A DNA stretch of 64,000 nucleotides, taken from the NCBI RefSeq assembly GCF_000718085.1, contig NZ_JOEC01000001.1:310001-374000 (forward strand), in the 5' to 3' direction. Both the position numbers and the translations under genes were made by a program. Below are positions 28,312 to 39,200 of the stretch, one piece after another. The notes under the pieces are model-generated. The model was not told the origin of the DNA. It made no database searches and saw nothing but the letters and a program-made list of their open reading frames with translations. Numbering within the stretch: the first letter of the stretch is position 1; every line of letters starts with the position of its first letter. This DNA comes from Mycetocola saprophilus. Its GTDB lineage: Bacteria > Actinomycetota > Actinomycetes > Actinomycetales > Microbacteriaceae.

Positions 28312-29043
28312 CTAGACCATGCCGCCGTTGACGTACACGGTCTGACCGTTGATCCATCTACCGGGGCCCGCCAGCAGCGAAACCATTTCGGCGATGTCTT
28401 CGGGGGTTCCCAGACGTTCCAGCGGGTTCATTTTGGACATCCGCTCGATGGTTTCCGGATCCTTCCCCTCGAGGAAGAGTGCGGTGGCGGTCGGGCCGGG
28501 AGCGACCGCGTTGACCGTAATGTCGCGTCCGCGCAGCTCCTTAGCCAGGACGGAGCTGATCGCATCCACCGCCCCCTTGGAGGCGGCATAGGCGGCGTAA
28601 CCGGGCAGACCCAGCTTCTTCACCGACGTGGAGAAGTTGATGATCGCGCCGCCGTTACGGACACGCTTGGCTGCCTCCTGATCCATCACGAAGGTGCCGC
28701 GAATGTTGGTGCGGTGCATCCGGTCCAGATCGTCCAGATCGAACTCGGCAATCGGCCCCAGGATCATGATGCCCGCGGCGTTGACCACCACATCGACCCC
28801 ACCAAATTCGCGTTCCACCTGGTCATATGCCGCCCGAACCTGGGTTTCATCGGCGATGTCGGTCTGAATCCCGATGGCCGTACCACCGGCCGCCTCGATT
28901 GCGTTCAGCGTTTCGGTGGCGGCCGCGGAGTTCCCCGCATAGAGAATTGCAACCGACTGTCCGTCGGCGGCGAGCCGTTCGGCCACCGCCCGACCAATAC
29001 CTCGGGAGCCGCCGGTAACGATAGCCGTGCGTTGTGATGTCAT
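28312..29043 (-). CDS. SDR-family oxidoreductase
   Basis: 243 residues from the ATG at 29043, which has GAGGAG six bases upstream. Classical short-chain dehydrogenase: the cofactor loop TGGSRGIG is at about residues 10-17, NAAG at about 86, and the catalytic Ser/Tyr/Lys lie in NFSTSVKK and YAAYAASKGA (about 149-158). It ends NGQTVYVNGGMV as in the 3-oxoacyl-ACP-reductase-like branch. The cofactor is probably NADP(H) but this was not resolved. It is the last gene of a five-gene minus-strand operon starting at 31888. Confidence 0.9.
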   Translation of the reverse strand: MTSQRTAIVTGGSRGIGRAVAERLAADGQSVAILYAGNSAAATETLNAIEAAGGTAIGIQTDIADETQVRAAYDQVEREFGGVDVVVNAAGIMILGPIAEFDLDDLDRMHRTNIRGTFVMDQEAAKRVRNGGAIINFSTSVKKLGLPGYAAYAASKGAVDAISSVLAKELRGRDITVNAVAPGPTATALFLEGKDPETIERMSKMNPLERLGTPEDIAEMVSLLAGPGRWINGQTVYVNGGMV

Positions 29044-29143
29044 AACCACTCCTCTTTCTTGTGATGTAAAACAGTGTGAACCTGCGAACAGGCCGCACCA
29101 CCCTGTGCCCAGACTACGTGAGTCCGGGCACAGGACGGATGAA

Positions 29144-30121
<978 letters not shown>

Positions 30122-30145
30122 GGTTTTCTCCTGTGTGAGGGGTGA

Positions 30146-31198
30146 TTAGTTGTCCAGCAGGGTGCCGGCGATGTCGATCACCGCGCGATAGCGCACGGTG
30201 CTGTTAGCGACGCGCTCATAGGCGGCGGCGATTTCGCCGGCATCCACCAGCTCGATCTCCGCGGCAATGTTGTGTTCGGCGCAGAAGTTGAGCATCTCCT
30301 GGGTCGCGGCCGGGCCGCCGAAGTTGGAACCGACGATTGCACGCTGATGCATCACAATCGATCCGGCGTGGAACTGATACGGCTTGGCCGGGAACCCCAC
30401 GTTGATGAACGCGCCGTCGATCTTGAGGGTTTCCAGGTAGGCGTCCAGTTCGATATCCGCCGAAACGGTGTTGAGGACAAAATCGAACGTGCCGTTCAGC
30501 GCACGCAGGTTCTCCGGGTCGCTGGTGACCACATAGTGGTCGGCACCGAAGGCCAGGGCGTCCTGCTCCTTGCGCGGGGAGTGGCTGAGCAGGGTCACCG
30601 TGGCACCCATCGCGTGGGCGATCTTCACGGCCACGTGTCCCAGGCCTCCGAGCCCAATGATCGCGATGTTTTTGCCCGCGGCGGCACCGAACCGTACCAG
30701 CGGTGCGTAGACGGTCATTCCCGCGCACAGCAGCGGGGAAGCGGCGGCGAGGTCCATGCCGTCGGGGATGGACATCACAAAGTGGTCCTTGACCACGATG
30801 CTCTTGCTGTATCCGCCGGCGGTGGGGGTCCCGTCGTATTCGCGACCGTTGTAGGTGGCCACGGGGCCGTTGAGACACATCTGCTCGTCGCCGCGGAGGC
30901 AGATCTCGCAGGTGCCGCAGGAGTCGACATAGCAGCCCACTCCCACACGGTCACCGACCGCGAAGGTGGTCACCTCGGATCCCACCGCACTGACCACGCC
31001 GGTGATCTCGTGTCCGGGAACCATCGGGAAGATCGCGGGCCCCCAGTCTTCGTTTACCTGGTGGATATCGGAGTGGCAGATTCCCGCGTACTTCACCTCG
31101 ATTTGGACATCGTCGGGGCGCAGATCACGTCGTTGAATCGTGACCTTTTCAAAGGCCGCGCCGGGGGTCGCGGCGCTCAGAGCAAGGGTGGAAGTCAT
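30146..31198 (-). CDS. Zinc-dependent NAD(P) alcohol dehydrogenase (YahK/AdhC-like)
   Basis: 350 residues. Catalytic zinc ligands are in YAGICHSDIHQV (about 39-48) and VPGHEITG (about 66). The structural zinc site is the four-cysteine loop CGTCEICLRGDEQMC (about 98-112). The nucleotide fold begins IIGLGGLGHVAVK. This matches the cinnamyl-alcohol-dehydrogenase-like group that reduces broad aldehydes with NADPH. AAAGGTG precedes the ATG. With its neighbours it suggests an aldehyde or quinone detoxification unit. Confidence 0.93.
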   Translation of the reverse strand: MTSTLALSAATPGAAFEKVTIQRRDLRPDDVQIEVKYAGICHSDIHQVNEDWGPAIFPMVPGHEITGVVSAVGSEVTTFAVGDRVGVGCYVDSCGTCEICLRGDEQMCLNGPVATYNGREYDGTPTAGGYSKSIVVKDHFVMSIPDGMDLAAASPLLCAGMTVYAPLVRFGAAAGKNIAIIGLGGLGHVAVKIAHAMGATVTLLSHSPRKEQDALAFGADHYVVTSDPENLRALNGTFDFVLNTVSADIELDAYLETLKIDGAFINVGFPAKPYQFHAGSIVMHQRAIVGSNFGGPAATQEMLNFCAEHNIAAEIELVDAGEIAAAYERVANSTVRYRAVIDIAGTLLDN

Positions 31199-31246
31199 AG
31201 GACACCTTTCAAAAGGGAAGGGGATACCGTGTGGGTGTGCGGTGTT

Positions 31247-31558
31247 TTAGGCGGCTTCGGGCAGGTCGCTCAGCCGGCGCAGGGCAAAGGGAACCGCCAG
31301 GATCTCGTTGAGAACCTTCGCAACCTCGATGAAGTGCGGGGTCTGGAAGTGGAACTCCAGCGCCGCGGCGTCGGTCCACTCCTCGAGGCAGATCATTGCG
31401 CCGGGGACGGCCGGGTCCGAGAGTGGCCGGTAGCCGAGGCAGCCGGCCTCGGCCAGGGAGGGCTCAACCATGTTGGTCAGAGCCTCCCTGAGCCGATCCT
31501 CATATCCGGCCTTGGCTTGGAACGCGGCCACCAGTACCAGCGAATTGTGTTGTGTCAT
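31247..31558 (-). CDS. Antibiotic-biosynthesis-monooxygenase (ABM) family protein, putative quinol monooxygenase
   Basis: 103 residues with the single-domain dimeric alpha/beta barrel layout of ABM proteins: strand LVLVAAFQAKAGYEDRLREAL, then GYRPL, EEWTDAAALEFHFQTPHF and a C-terminal strand. Family members are cofactor-free monooxygenases acting on quinols or polyketides, or simple binding proteins. It lies between the first operon gene and the alcohol dehydrogenase with short gaps. Confidence 0.8.
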   Translation of the reverse strand: MTQHNSLVLVAAFQAKAGYEDRLREALTNMVEPSLAEAGCLGYRPLSDPAVPGAMICLEEWTDAAALEFHFQTPHFIEVAKVLNEILAVPFALRRLSDLPEAA

Positions 31559-31594
31559 TCGGGGTCCTTCGTGTTAAGCCGAGGCTGACTGGGG

Positions 31595-31888
31595 TTAGGC
31601 TTCGACGCGGTTGCCGCGCAGCAGCCAGGTCGGACCCTCAACGTAGGAACCGATCTCGGCGAAGAACTCGGCGAAATACTGGCCGTTGGCGTGAATGTCG
31701 AATGCTTCGGCACTCTCATAGCCCTCGTTGAGGTAGAAACGGTTTTCGTTGTTCTCGTCCTGGATCAGTTCGAAGCGCAGGGTTCCGGGCTCGTTGGCAC
31801 CGGAATCGCGGCCATCCTTGATGGCTGCGTTGATGAAGTCCTGGCGGCGCTCGGGCTGAACATCGAAGTAGACGGCGACGTGGTACAT
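31595..31888 (-). CDS. ABM-like dimeric alpha/beta barrel protein
   Basis: 97 residues from the ATG at 31888 (AAGGAG a few bases upstream). It begins YHVAVYFDVQPERRQDFINA and has the ABM pattern GTLRFELIQDENNENRFYLNEGYES...FDIHANGQYF. It resembles the stress-related YgiN-type quinol monooxygenases. It is the first gene of the minus-strand redox operon and sits opposite the divergent regulator gene at 32051. No cofactor motif is present, as normal for this fold. Confidence 0.78.
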   Translation of the reverse strand: MYHVAVYFDVQPERRQDFINAAIKDGRDSGANEPGTLRFELIQDENNENRFYLNEGYESAEAFDIHANGQYFAEFFAEIGSYVEGPTWLLRGNRVEA

Positions 31889-31984
31889 GGGATCTCCTTG
31901 TGGGAATGTGTCTGTTGTGTGTCCGGCCGAATCGGCCAGCAATCAGAGTCAACACCGTGCGCAGGCTGTGGTGAGCGTCCAAAC

Positions 31985-32016
31985 AGGCAGGGTTCTGCCT
32001 AGGAAAAACCGTCCTA
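31985..32016. promoter_or_regulatory. Candidate operator: two adjoining inverted repeats
   Basis: AGGCAG-GGTT-CTGCCT (31985-32000) is followed directly by TAGGA-AAAACCG-TCCTA (32000-32016), in the gap between the redox operon and its divergent regulator. The position suits control of both promoters. Confidence 0.5.
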
Positions 32017-32038
32017 CCCAGACCGGGAGATCTCGGTT

Positions 32039-32050
32039 GATACTTGAAGG
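32039..32050 (+). promoter_or_regulatory. Probable -10 of a leaderless or near-leaderless transcript
   Basis: GATACT ends six bases before the regulator ATG at 32051, the distance expected when transcription starts at or next to the start codon. No consensus -35 is visible. Confidence 0.4.
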
Positions 32051-32920
32051 ATGCAACCCTCAACCAATCTCGCCGAGTTTCTTCGGGCCGCCCGTGCCCG
32101 GGTGCAGCCTCAGGACGTGGGCCTCGGGTCCGGCGGCACCATTGCCCGCCGTGTGCCCGGACTACGCCGTGATGAGGTCGCGCTGTTGGCGGGCATGAGC
32201 GTGGACTACTACACCCGGATGGAGCAGGGGCGCATCAAGCACGCCTCCGATGCGATCGTTAACGGGTTGTGTAAGGCGCTGCTGCTCAACGCCACCGAAC
32301 GCTCCTACCTGTTCTCGTTGTTCTCCCCGGCCACCGGACGCCAGCCTCAGCCCGTCCGCGCCACCAAGGTACGTCCGATCGTGCGCCAGATGCTGGACCA
32401 GATGGAAAACACGGCGGCGTTTGTGCTGGGGGTAGGCATGGAGGTGCTGGCGATGAACGATCTGGCGAAAAAACTGATGCCCGACTTCACCGCGGAAACG
32501 GGCCTGGCCCGGAGCCTGGCGCGCTGGACCTTCCTGGCTCCGGAAGCGCGCACCTACTATCGGGAGTGGGATGTGGTGGCGGCCGATATGACCGCGATTC
32601 TGCGCCGAGATTCCAGTCGTCATCCCAACGATCGCGCACTCAATGAGCTCATCGGAGAGCTCACCGTCAAGAGTGAGGCATTCCAGCAGTGGTGGCCTCA
32701 GCACATGGTGTACGAGTGTTCCTTTGGAACCAAGAAACTCGCCCATCCACTGGTGGGCCCGATCGACATCGAATACGAGACCTTCCCGGTGCCCGAGGAC
32801 CCCGATCAGCAGCTCTTTATTTACATGGCGAAGAAGGGCTCACCCTCCGACGATGCACTGCGGATTCTGGACACCTGGGACTCCGAGAGTGCGCTTGCCT
32901 TCACCCCTCACGAACGGTAA
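32051..32920 (+). CDS. XRE-family transcriptional regulator with MmyB-like ligand-binding domain
   Basis: 289 residues. The N-terminal helix-turn-helix (about 1-75) includes LAEFLRAARARV, RRVPGLRRDEVALLAGMSVDYYTRMEQG, the typical start of this group. The C-terminal 190 residues match the MmyB-like ligand-binding domain (PAS-like), with FVLGVGMEVLAMNDLAKKLM and HPLVGPIDIEYETFPVPEDPDQQLFIY. Such regulators repress or activate adjacent oxidoreductase genes in response to a lipid-like or quinone-like ligand; the ligand here is unknown. Divergent from the redox operon, which it most likely controls. Confidence 0.9.
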   Translation: MQPSTNLAEFLRAARARVQPQDVGLGSGGTIARRVPGLRRDEVALLAGMSVDYYTRMEQGRIKHASDAIVNGLCKALLLNATERSYLFSLFSPATGRQPQPVRATKVRPIVRQMLDQMENTAAFVLGVGMEVLAMNDLAKKLMPDFTAETGLARSLARWTFLAPEARTYYREWDVVAADMTAILRRDSSRHPNDRALNELIGELTVKSEAFQQWWPQHMVYECSFGTKKLAHPLVGPIDIEYETFPVPEDPDQQLFIYMAKKGSPSDDALRILDTWDSESALAFTPHER

Positions 32921-33143
32921 TCACCCAGCTGCGCCGCTACGCCATCGTCTCGGACGGGTTCTCCCACGCATTGGCGCGGCCACACGAGATGCATCGCTAG
33001 AGCCGCACTAGACTTTTTTTCTCATCCGCCGTCACTTTTTCCCCGTATCGGGTACTTCATATCGACGGCCCACCTCGCGCCAGTAAAAACCTGTCTGTTG
33101 TTCACTCAATAAATGACAGCGAGTTTTTCTGCGGGGAGGGACC

Positions 33144-33224
33144 GTGAAGACTCAGGCCAGAACCATTTGGGGGATCTGGCAATGCACGGGGGGAAGCTGT
33201 GGAACTGTCAAACACGCTGGGTAA
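33144..33224 (+). other. Possible leader ORF overlapping the giant-gene start
   Basis: A 26-codon frame starting at GTG 33144, behind the strong site GGGGAGGGACC, runs past the GTG start of the giant surface gene (33199) in another frame and stops at 33222-33224. It might act by translational coupling. Its peptide (rich in Thr, Gly and Trp) resembles nothing known. Confidence 0.3.
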
Positions 33225-36200
33225 GGCGTCGCCTTGGGGCCGGCACAAGCGAAAACTGAGGTCATCGCTGGCCGGGATGCTCTCGATCGTCCTGGTGGGA
33301 AGCGGGCTGGGCCTGCTCCCAACCGGGGCGATGGCGGCGACCACAACCGACAACATCGTGCCGTTCGATGACACCCTCATCGACCGCTACACCGAGGTAG
33401 CTCAGTTCGGCGGCGATATCGCCGGCACCGACCCCAACCGTACCGCCTACGATGTAAAGCTCGACGCCAACACCGTGGTGTACACCAGTAAGCGTGGTGA
33501 CCGCGCCCCGGGCAGCGGCAGCGTGATCGTTCGGACCTGGGTAGGACCCGCGGCCGGAGACTTCTCCACCACCACTCTGACAGCTCCGGCCTCCGCAGCG
33601 GGATTCGGATTCTCGGTCGACGTGGATGACGCGGCCGGAATCGTGGTTGTGGGTGCCCGCTTCTCCAACACCGTTTACGTTTACACACGCAGCGGCGACA
33701 CCTGGTCCACCACCCCGACCACGATCACCGCGGCCGACAATCCGCGGATTGCCCGGGTTGGTTCCTTCGGGGAATCGGTAAGCCTGAGTGATTCGCACCT
33801 GGTGATCGGTGCCCCAAACTCCCAGGTTGATGGGAAGGTCAACGCCGGTTCCGCCTTTGTGGTCCCGATCGCCGAGGCAATCTCCGGGGACGCCCGGGCT
33901 CAGGCCCTCCTACTCCCCGCGGGCCGGGTCAACCGCGACGACGTCTACGGACAGATCGTTGCCGCACGGGACGCTACCGCCGTGGTATCCGCACCCCAGC
34001 ACCGCGAGACCGCGGCCGATGGGCAGGACTATCAGGTGGGTCAGATTTCCGCCTGGAACCTGAGCGATGCGTCGAATACCTTCACCGTGACCCCCGATGT
34101 TAATCAGGAAAAAACCGATTTCCCACCCAACGATGAGGGTGGATCTTGGGCCGGCCTCGGGCGATCAATTGTGATCACCGCGGACGGACGGGTGATCGCC
34201 GGTTCGCCCTCCGAGGTGCACTACACCGGTGAAAAAGCCGGAGATATCGCCACCGATTCCGCCACCACACAGGGAGCGGTCTACATTTTCACGCCCAATG
34301 GCACCCTCGCCGGACAGCGCCTCTCGGCGCTCCCTGGGCAGTACTACTTTGGGTCGAACCTGGATTTTAACGAGGAAACCCGAGAACTCTTTATCGGGTC
34401 GCTGAACCTCGATGCCGTTCCCGACCGCGGCAATGTTCAGGTATTTGACCTGACTGATCCCGCCTCCACCACACCCGCCAAGCCGCTTGAAACCCGCGAG
34501 GGCGGGGAGACGAAGTTTGGTTCCTTTGGTCTGCTGGGCGGTTCGGTTCAGGCCAGCACCGGTCGCGATAAAAACGGTGCCCAGCACCACCGCGTGGCCG
34601 TGAGCGCAAGCGGTGGGGTCTACGTGTTTGAGAGCCTCAACGCGGTGACCCTCACCAAAACCACCTCGCTTGCGCCGGGGAATGCCTCACCGAGTGCCAA
34701 CGAGGGAAAAAACGTCGCGACCTATACGGTCTCGGTAACCAACACCACCGGCGTAGACCTCAACGACTTTGTGGTCACGGATGACCTCCGCAACGTGTTG
34801 GATGACGCAGAAATCAGTGCGATTAGGGCGAGCATCGGCAGCGCCTCGCTGAGCGGAAATGCCCTCACCTGGACCGGTAACCTTGCCGTGGGTGAGACCC
34901 TCACCATTACCTATGTCGCCACCGTTATGCCGGTGGTAACCGCCGATGACACCGGTGTGCAGAACTACACCGAGCCGGTCGCCGCGCTCGTCAACAGCGT
35001 CAGCACCAGCCGCATCATCGCCGGGGAACCCGCCGCCGTGCCCAGCGTTCGGGTCGCCGAAGACGCGCCCGACCGCAGCAAGTGGACCGACGGTGTCACC
35101 GTGACCACCCCGATTGATGGGGCGCTCAAGCTGAGTAAGACCGTGACCGATGCCGATGGCAACGGCCGTGCCTCCGCGGGTGAGCGGGTAAGCTATTCCC
35201 TCACCGCGACCAACGTGGGTGGCCTGCCGCTGGATGCCGCGACCGTGACCGACGATCTGAGCTCGGTCCTGGCCTACGCGTCCGCGCCCGAAAACATCGT
35301 GGTCACCCTGGTGGATCGCGAAGGCAAGGAAATCACGGCACCCGCCGCCCGTTTCGACACCCCCATCCTGAGCTGGACCGGGGATATCCCCGCGGGGGCG
35401 AAACTCACCATCGGATACGACGTTGTGATGAAGAGCGCGGGAGAGCTCTATCCGCTGACCGGCGGAGAGGCCCTGGTCAACGGCGTGGACTCCCCGGAAA
35501 AGGTGGATCCCGAGGGCCCCACCACCACACTGCCGGTGGAGGACGAACTGATCCTGCAGAAGTCCGCGGCCCCTGCCTCGGGTAGCGAGGTACGTCCGGG
35601 CGACCAGATTGTCTACACCCTGACCCTGACCAATAAGGATGCGGCGGTGGCCAAGACCGGCGTCACCCTGACCGATGACCTCTCCGAGGTACTCGCCTAC
35701 TCAAGCCTCGTGGGCGACCCGAGTAACGGAGCCACAATCGAGGGCAACACCCTCACCTGGACTGGTGACGTGGCCGCCGGAGCGAGTGTCACGATCACCT
35801 ACACCGTGACGGTGAGCGATTCCGCTCCCGACGGCCAAAAGATTGGCAACCACGTAACGAGTGCACAGGTACGGGAAAACCCGCCGGGCACCGAACACGA
35901 GGTGGTCAACCCGCGCGGCACGGTTTCGCTGTCCAAGGCTTCGATGCCCTTCACCGGAACACAGGTGAAACCCGGTGACACGATCACCTATACGGTGACC
36001 GCAACCAACGACACGGGCCTGCCGATCACCGACGTGGTCATCGAGGACGTTGTGTCCGGACCGGTGACCGTGATCGAATCCTCACTGCCCGCCGGGGCCG
36101 TCCTCGAGGGCAACACGATCCGCTGGACCGGGACCGTTCCCGCACAAAACTCGGTGGTGCTGAGCTACCGGGTCACCGTGGATGCGACCGCGACCGCGCC

Positions 36201-39200
36201 CGCCGTGGTGGGCAACGTGGTCACCAGCGATGACATGTCCAATAATCCGGACGAGCCGCCGAGCACGCAGCACCCCGTTCGCACGATCGAGCTCACCAAA
36301 ACCTCCGAGCCCGCGAGCGGTCAGGTGGTGAAGTCCGGCGACGTCATCACCTATACGCTGAGCGCCACCAACCCCTCGGCCGTTGACTTTGCCAACGTGG
36401 AAATCGTTGACAACCTGGCCGACGTGCTGAACAACGCCACCCTGGTGACCCCGCTGACAGGCGGGCTGACCCTGGACTCCAACGCAAAAACCCTCACCTG
36501 GACCGGCGACATTGCCGCCGGTGCCACGATTACCCTCAGCTATCAGGTGACCGTTAACGGTGTGATTGAGCCCGAGGGCGCGATCCTGCGCAACGTGGTG
36601 TCCAGCCCGGATTCGCCGCGCTCGCCGGAAACGACGCACCCCACCAAGAATGATCGTGGGCAGATTACCCTGGCGAAGTCCTCGGTTCCCACAAGCGGCA
36701 GCATTGTGCGTCCGGGTGAGAGTGTTACCTACTCGGTCACCGCAACGAATGCGACCCCGCGGATCATCCGCGACGTGCGCATCGTTGATGATGTGAGTGG
36801 GCTACTTGGTAACGCGAGAATCGAGACCGAAAGCCTGCCCGCGGGCATGACACTGAACGGAAACGAGCTCGTCTGGACCGGAGACATCCCCGGCAACACC
36901 ACGGTGACCCTGACGTATCGGGTGACGGTCAACGCCGACGCAACGGCACCGGCCGTGCTGAAAAACGTGGTGACCAGCGATGATATGACCAATGTCCCCA
37001 CCGATCCGCCCACAACCGAACACCCCGTGGGCACGGTCACCCTGGAAAAGCGGGTGACGCCCGCGAGCGGAACCGCGGTGAAGGCGGGGGATCGGGTGAC
37101 CTATGCAGTCACCGTGACCAACCCGGCCGCAACCACAATCACCGGGGTCTCGATCACGGATAACCTCGCTCAGATTCTGGATCAGGCCACACTCGTGGAC
37201 GGCCCCACCGGTGGTGCCAGTATTACCGGCCAGACCCTCACCTGGAGCGGCGACCTGGCCGCCGGCGAAACCAAGACCTTCACCTACACCGTGCAGGTCA
37301 ACGCCGAGGTCACCTCGGGGGCGCTGCGCAACGTTGTGGTGAGCCCCGATGCCCCCACCGAGCCTGAAACGGAGAACCCGATCGGGAGCGTCACGCTGGC
37401 CAAAACCGTCTCCGTTCCCGCGGGGACCGCGGCCAAGCGCGGCGAAGACGTCACCTACACGGTGACGATTGCCAACACCTCCGGTGTTGACGTGCTGGGG
37501 GCCACCGTCTCCGATGACCTGCGTGATGTGTTGGATAACGCGACCCTCCTTGCGGATTCCCTGAACGTCACCGGCGGCCCCGCCGCCACCATCACCGACG
37601 GTGTGCTGTCCTGGACCGGCGACGTCGCACACGGTGCCACCGTCGTGATCACCTACACGGTGACCGTGAACGACGATGCCCCCGCGGGCGCGGTGCTGCG
37701 AAACGCCGTCACGAGCCCGGTCTCGCCCGAAACCCCCGAGACCATCACCGAGATCGGCCTCGTTTCACTCGCAAAAACCTCGAGTGTCTCACCCGCGGGA
37801 GCCGTGAAGCCCGGTAGCGAGGTGACCTATACGGTCACGGTGAAAAACTCGGGTTCGGCGGCCATGAAAAACGTGTCCGTGGTTGATGACCTCACCGACG
37901 TCCTCGCCCACAGCACGGTCACGACCGAGCCCACCGCAACGGCCGGACGTGTCACGCGCACCGGAAACCAGCTGAACTGGACCGGTGACGTGGCCGCGGG
38001 CGCGGAGATCCGCATCACCTATGCTGTCACCGTGAACGCCGACGTGGTCTCACCCGCGACCCTGCGCAACGTGGTCACCAGCCCCGACTCAACCGACGTC
38101 CCCGAGACGATCAACCCGATTGGCACCCTCGAACTGGCGAAGTCCACGAGCGTGCCCGCTGGATCGACCGTGCGCATTGGTGACGAGGTCACCTACACGG
38201 TGACGATCACCAATAACAGTGATGCCAACATGTCCGGAGTACAGGTGGTTGATGACCTCTCCGACGTGCTGGACAACGCAGACCTTGTGGGTAGCCCCGC
38301 AATCGTCTCCGGAGGTGGAACGCTCACACGCGATGACACCCGGCTGATCTGGACCGGTGATGTGGCTGTCGGTGCCACCGTGACCCTGAGCTACACGGTT
38401 GCCGTGCGTGATGACGTGTCCGGCGTGCAGACGCTGCGCAACGTGGTCACCAGCCCCGATTCGCCCAGCAAACCGGAAACCGAAAACCCCATCGGTTCGG
38501 TCGGCCTGGAAAAAACCTCGCAGCCGGCTTCCGGATCCGCCGTCAAGCGCGGCGACACCGTGACCTATACGGTGACCGTGAACAACAACTCCGGGGTTGA
38601 TCTGGCCGGCGTGAGCGCCGTCGACGACCTCTCCGGTGTGCTCGGCACCGCCACCCCGGTGGGGGAGCCCGAGATCATCTCCGGCGGGGGAACCGCGGTC
38701 CTCGACCAGGCAACCGCCACGCTGACCTGGACCGGCGATCTGGCCGCGTCCCAGTCCGCGGTGATTCGCTACTCGGTGATCGTGATGGACACCGCGGAGA
38801 GCGGGGACGTGCTGCGTAACCTCGTATCCAGCCCGGATTCGCCCAGCGAACCGGGAACCGAGAATCCCGTGGCCACGATCGGACTCACCAAGTCCGTTGT
38901 GCCCAAGAGTGGAACGGCAGTTCGGCCCGGGGAGCGTGTGACCTACACGGTCACCGCGCACAACACCACGGGCTTTGACGTCACGAACGTGAGCATCGCC
39001 GATGACCTCTCCGATGTGCTGGACGATGCAACCCTGACCCCTCAAGACATCGCGGTATCCGATGGTTCCACCGCGACGCTCAGCGGAACCACGCTCATCT
39101 GGGCGGGAACCGTGCCCGCACGGGGAGCAATCACCATCACCTACACGGTGACCGTCAACGCGGACGCCGTGGCACCCTCGACGCTGCGCAACGTGGTGAC

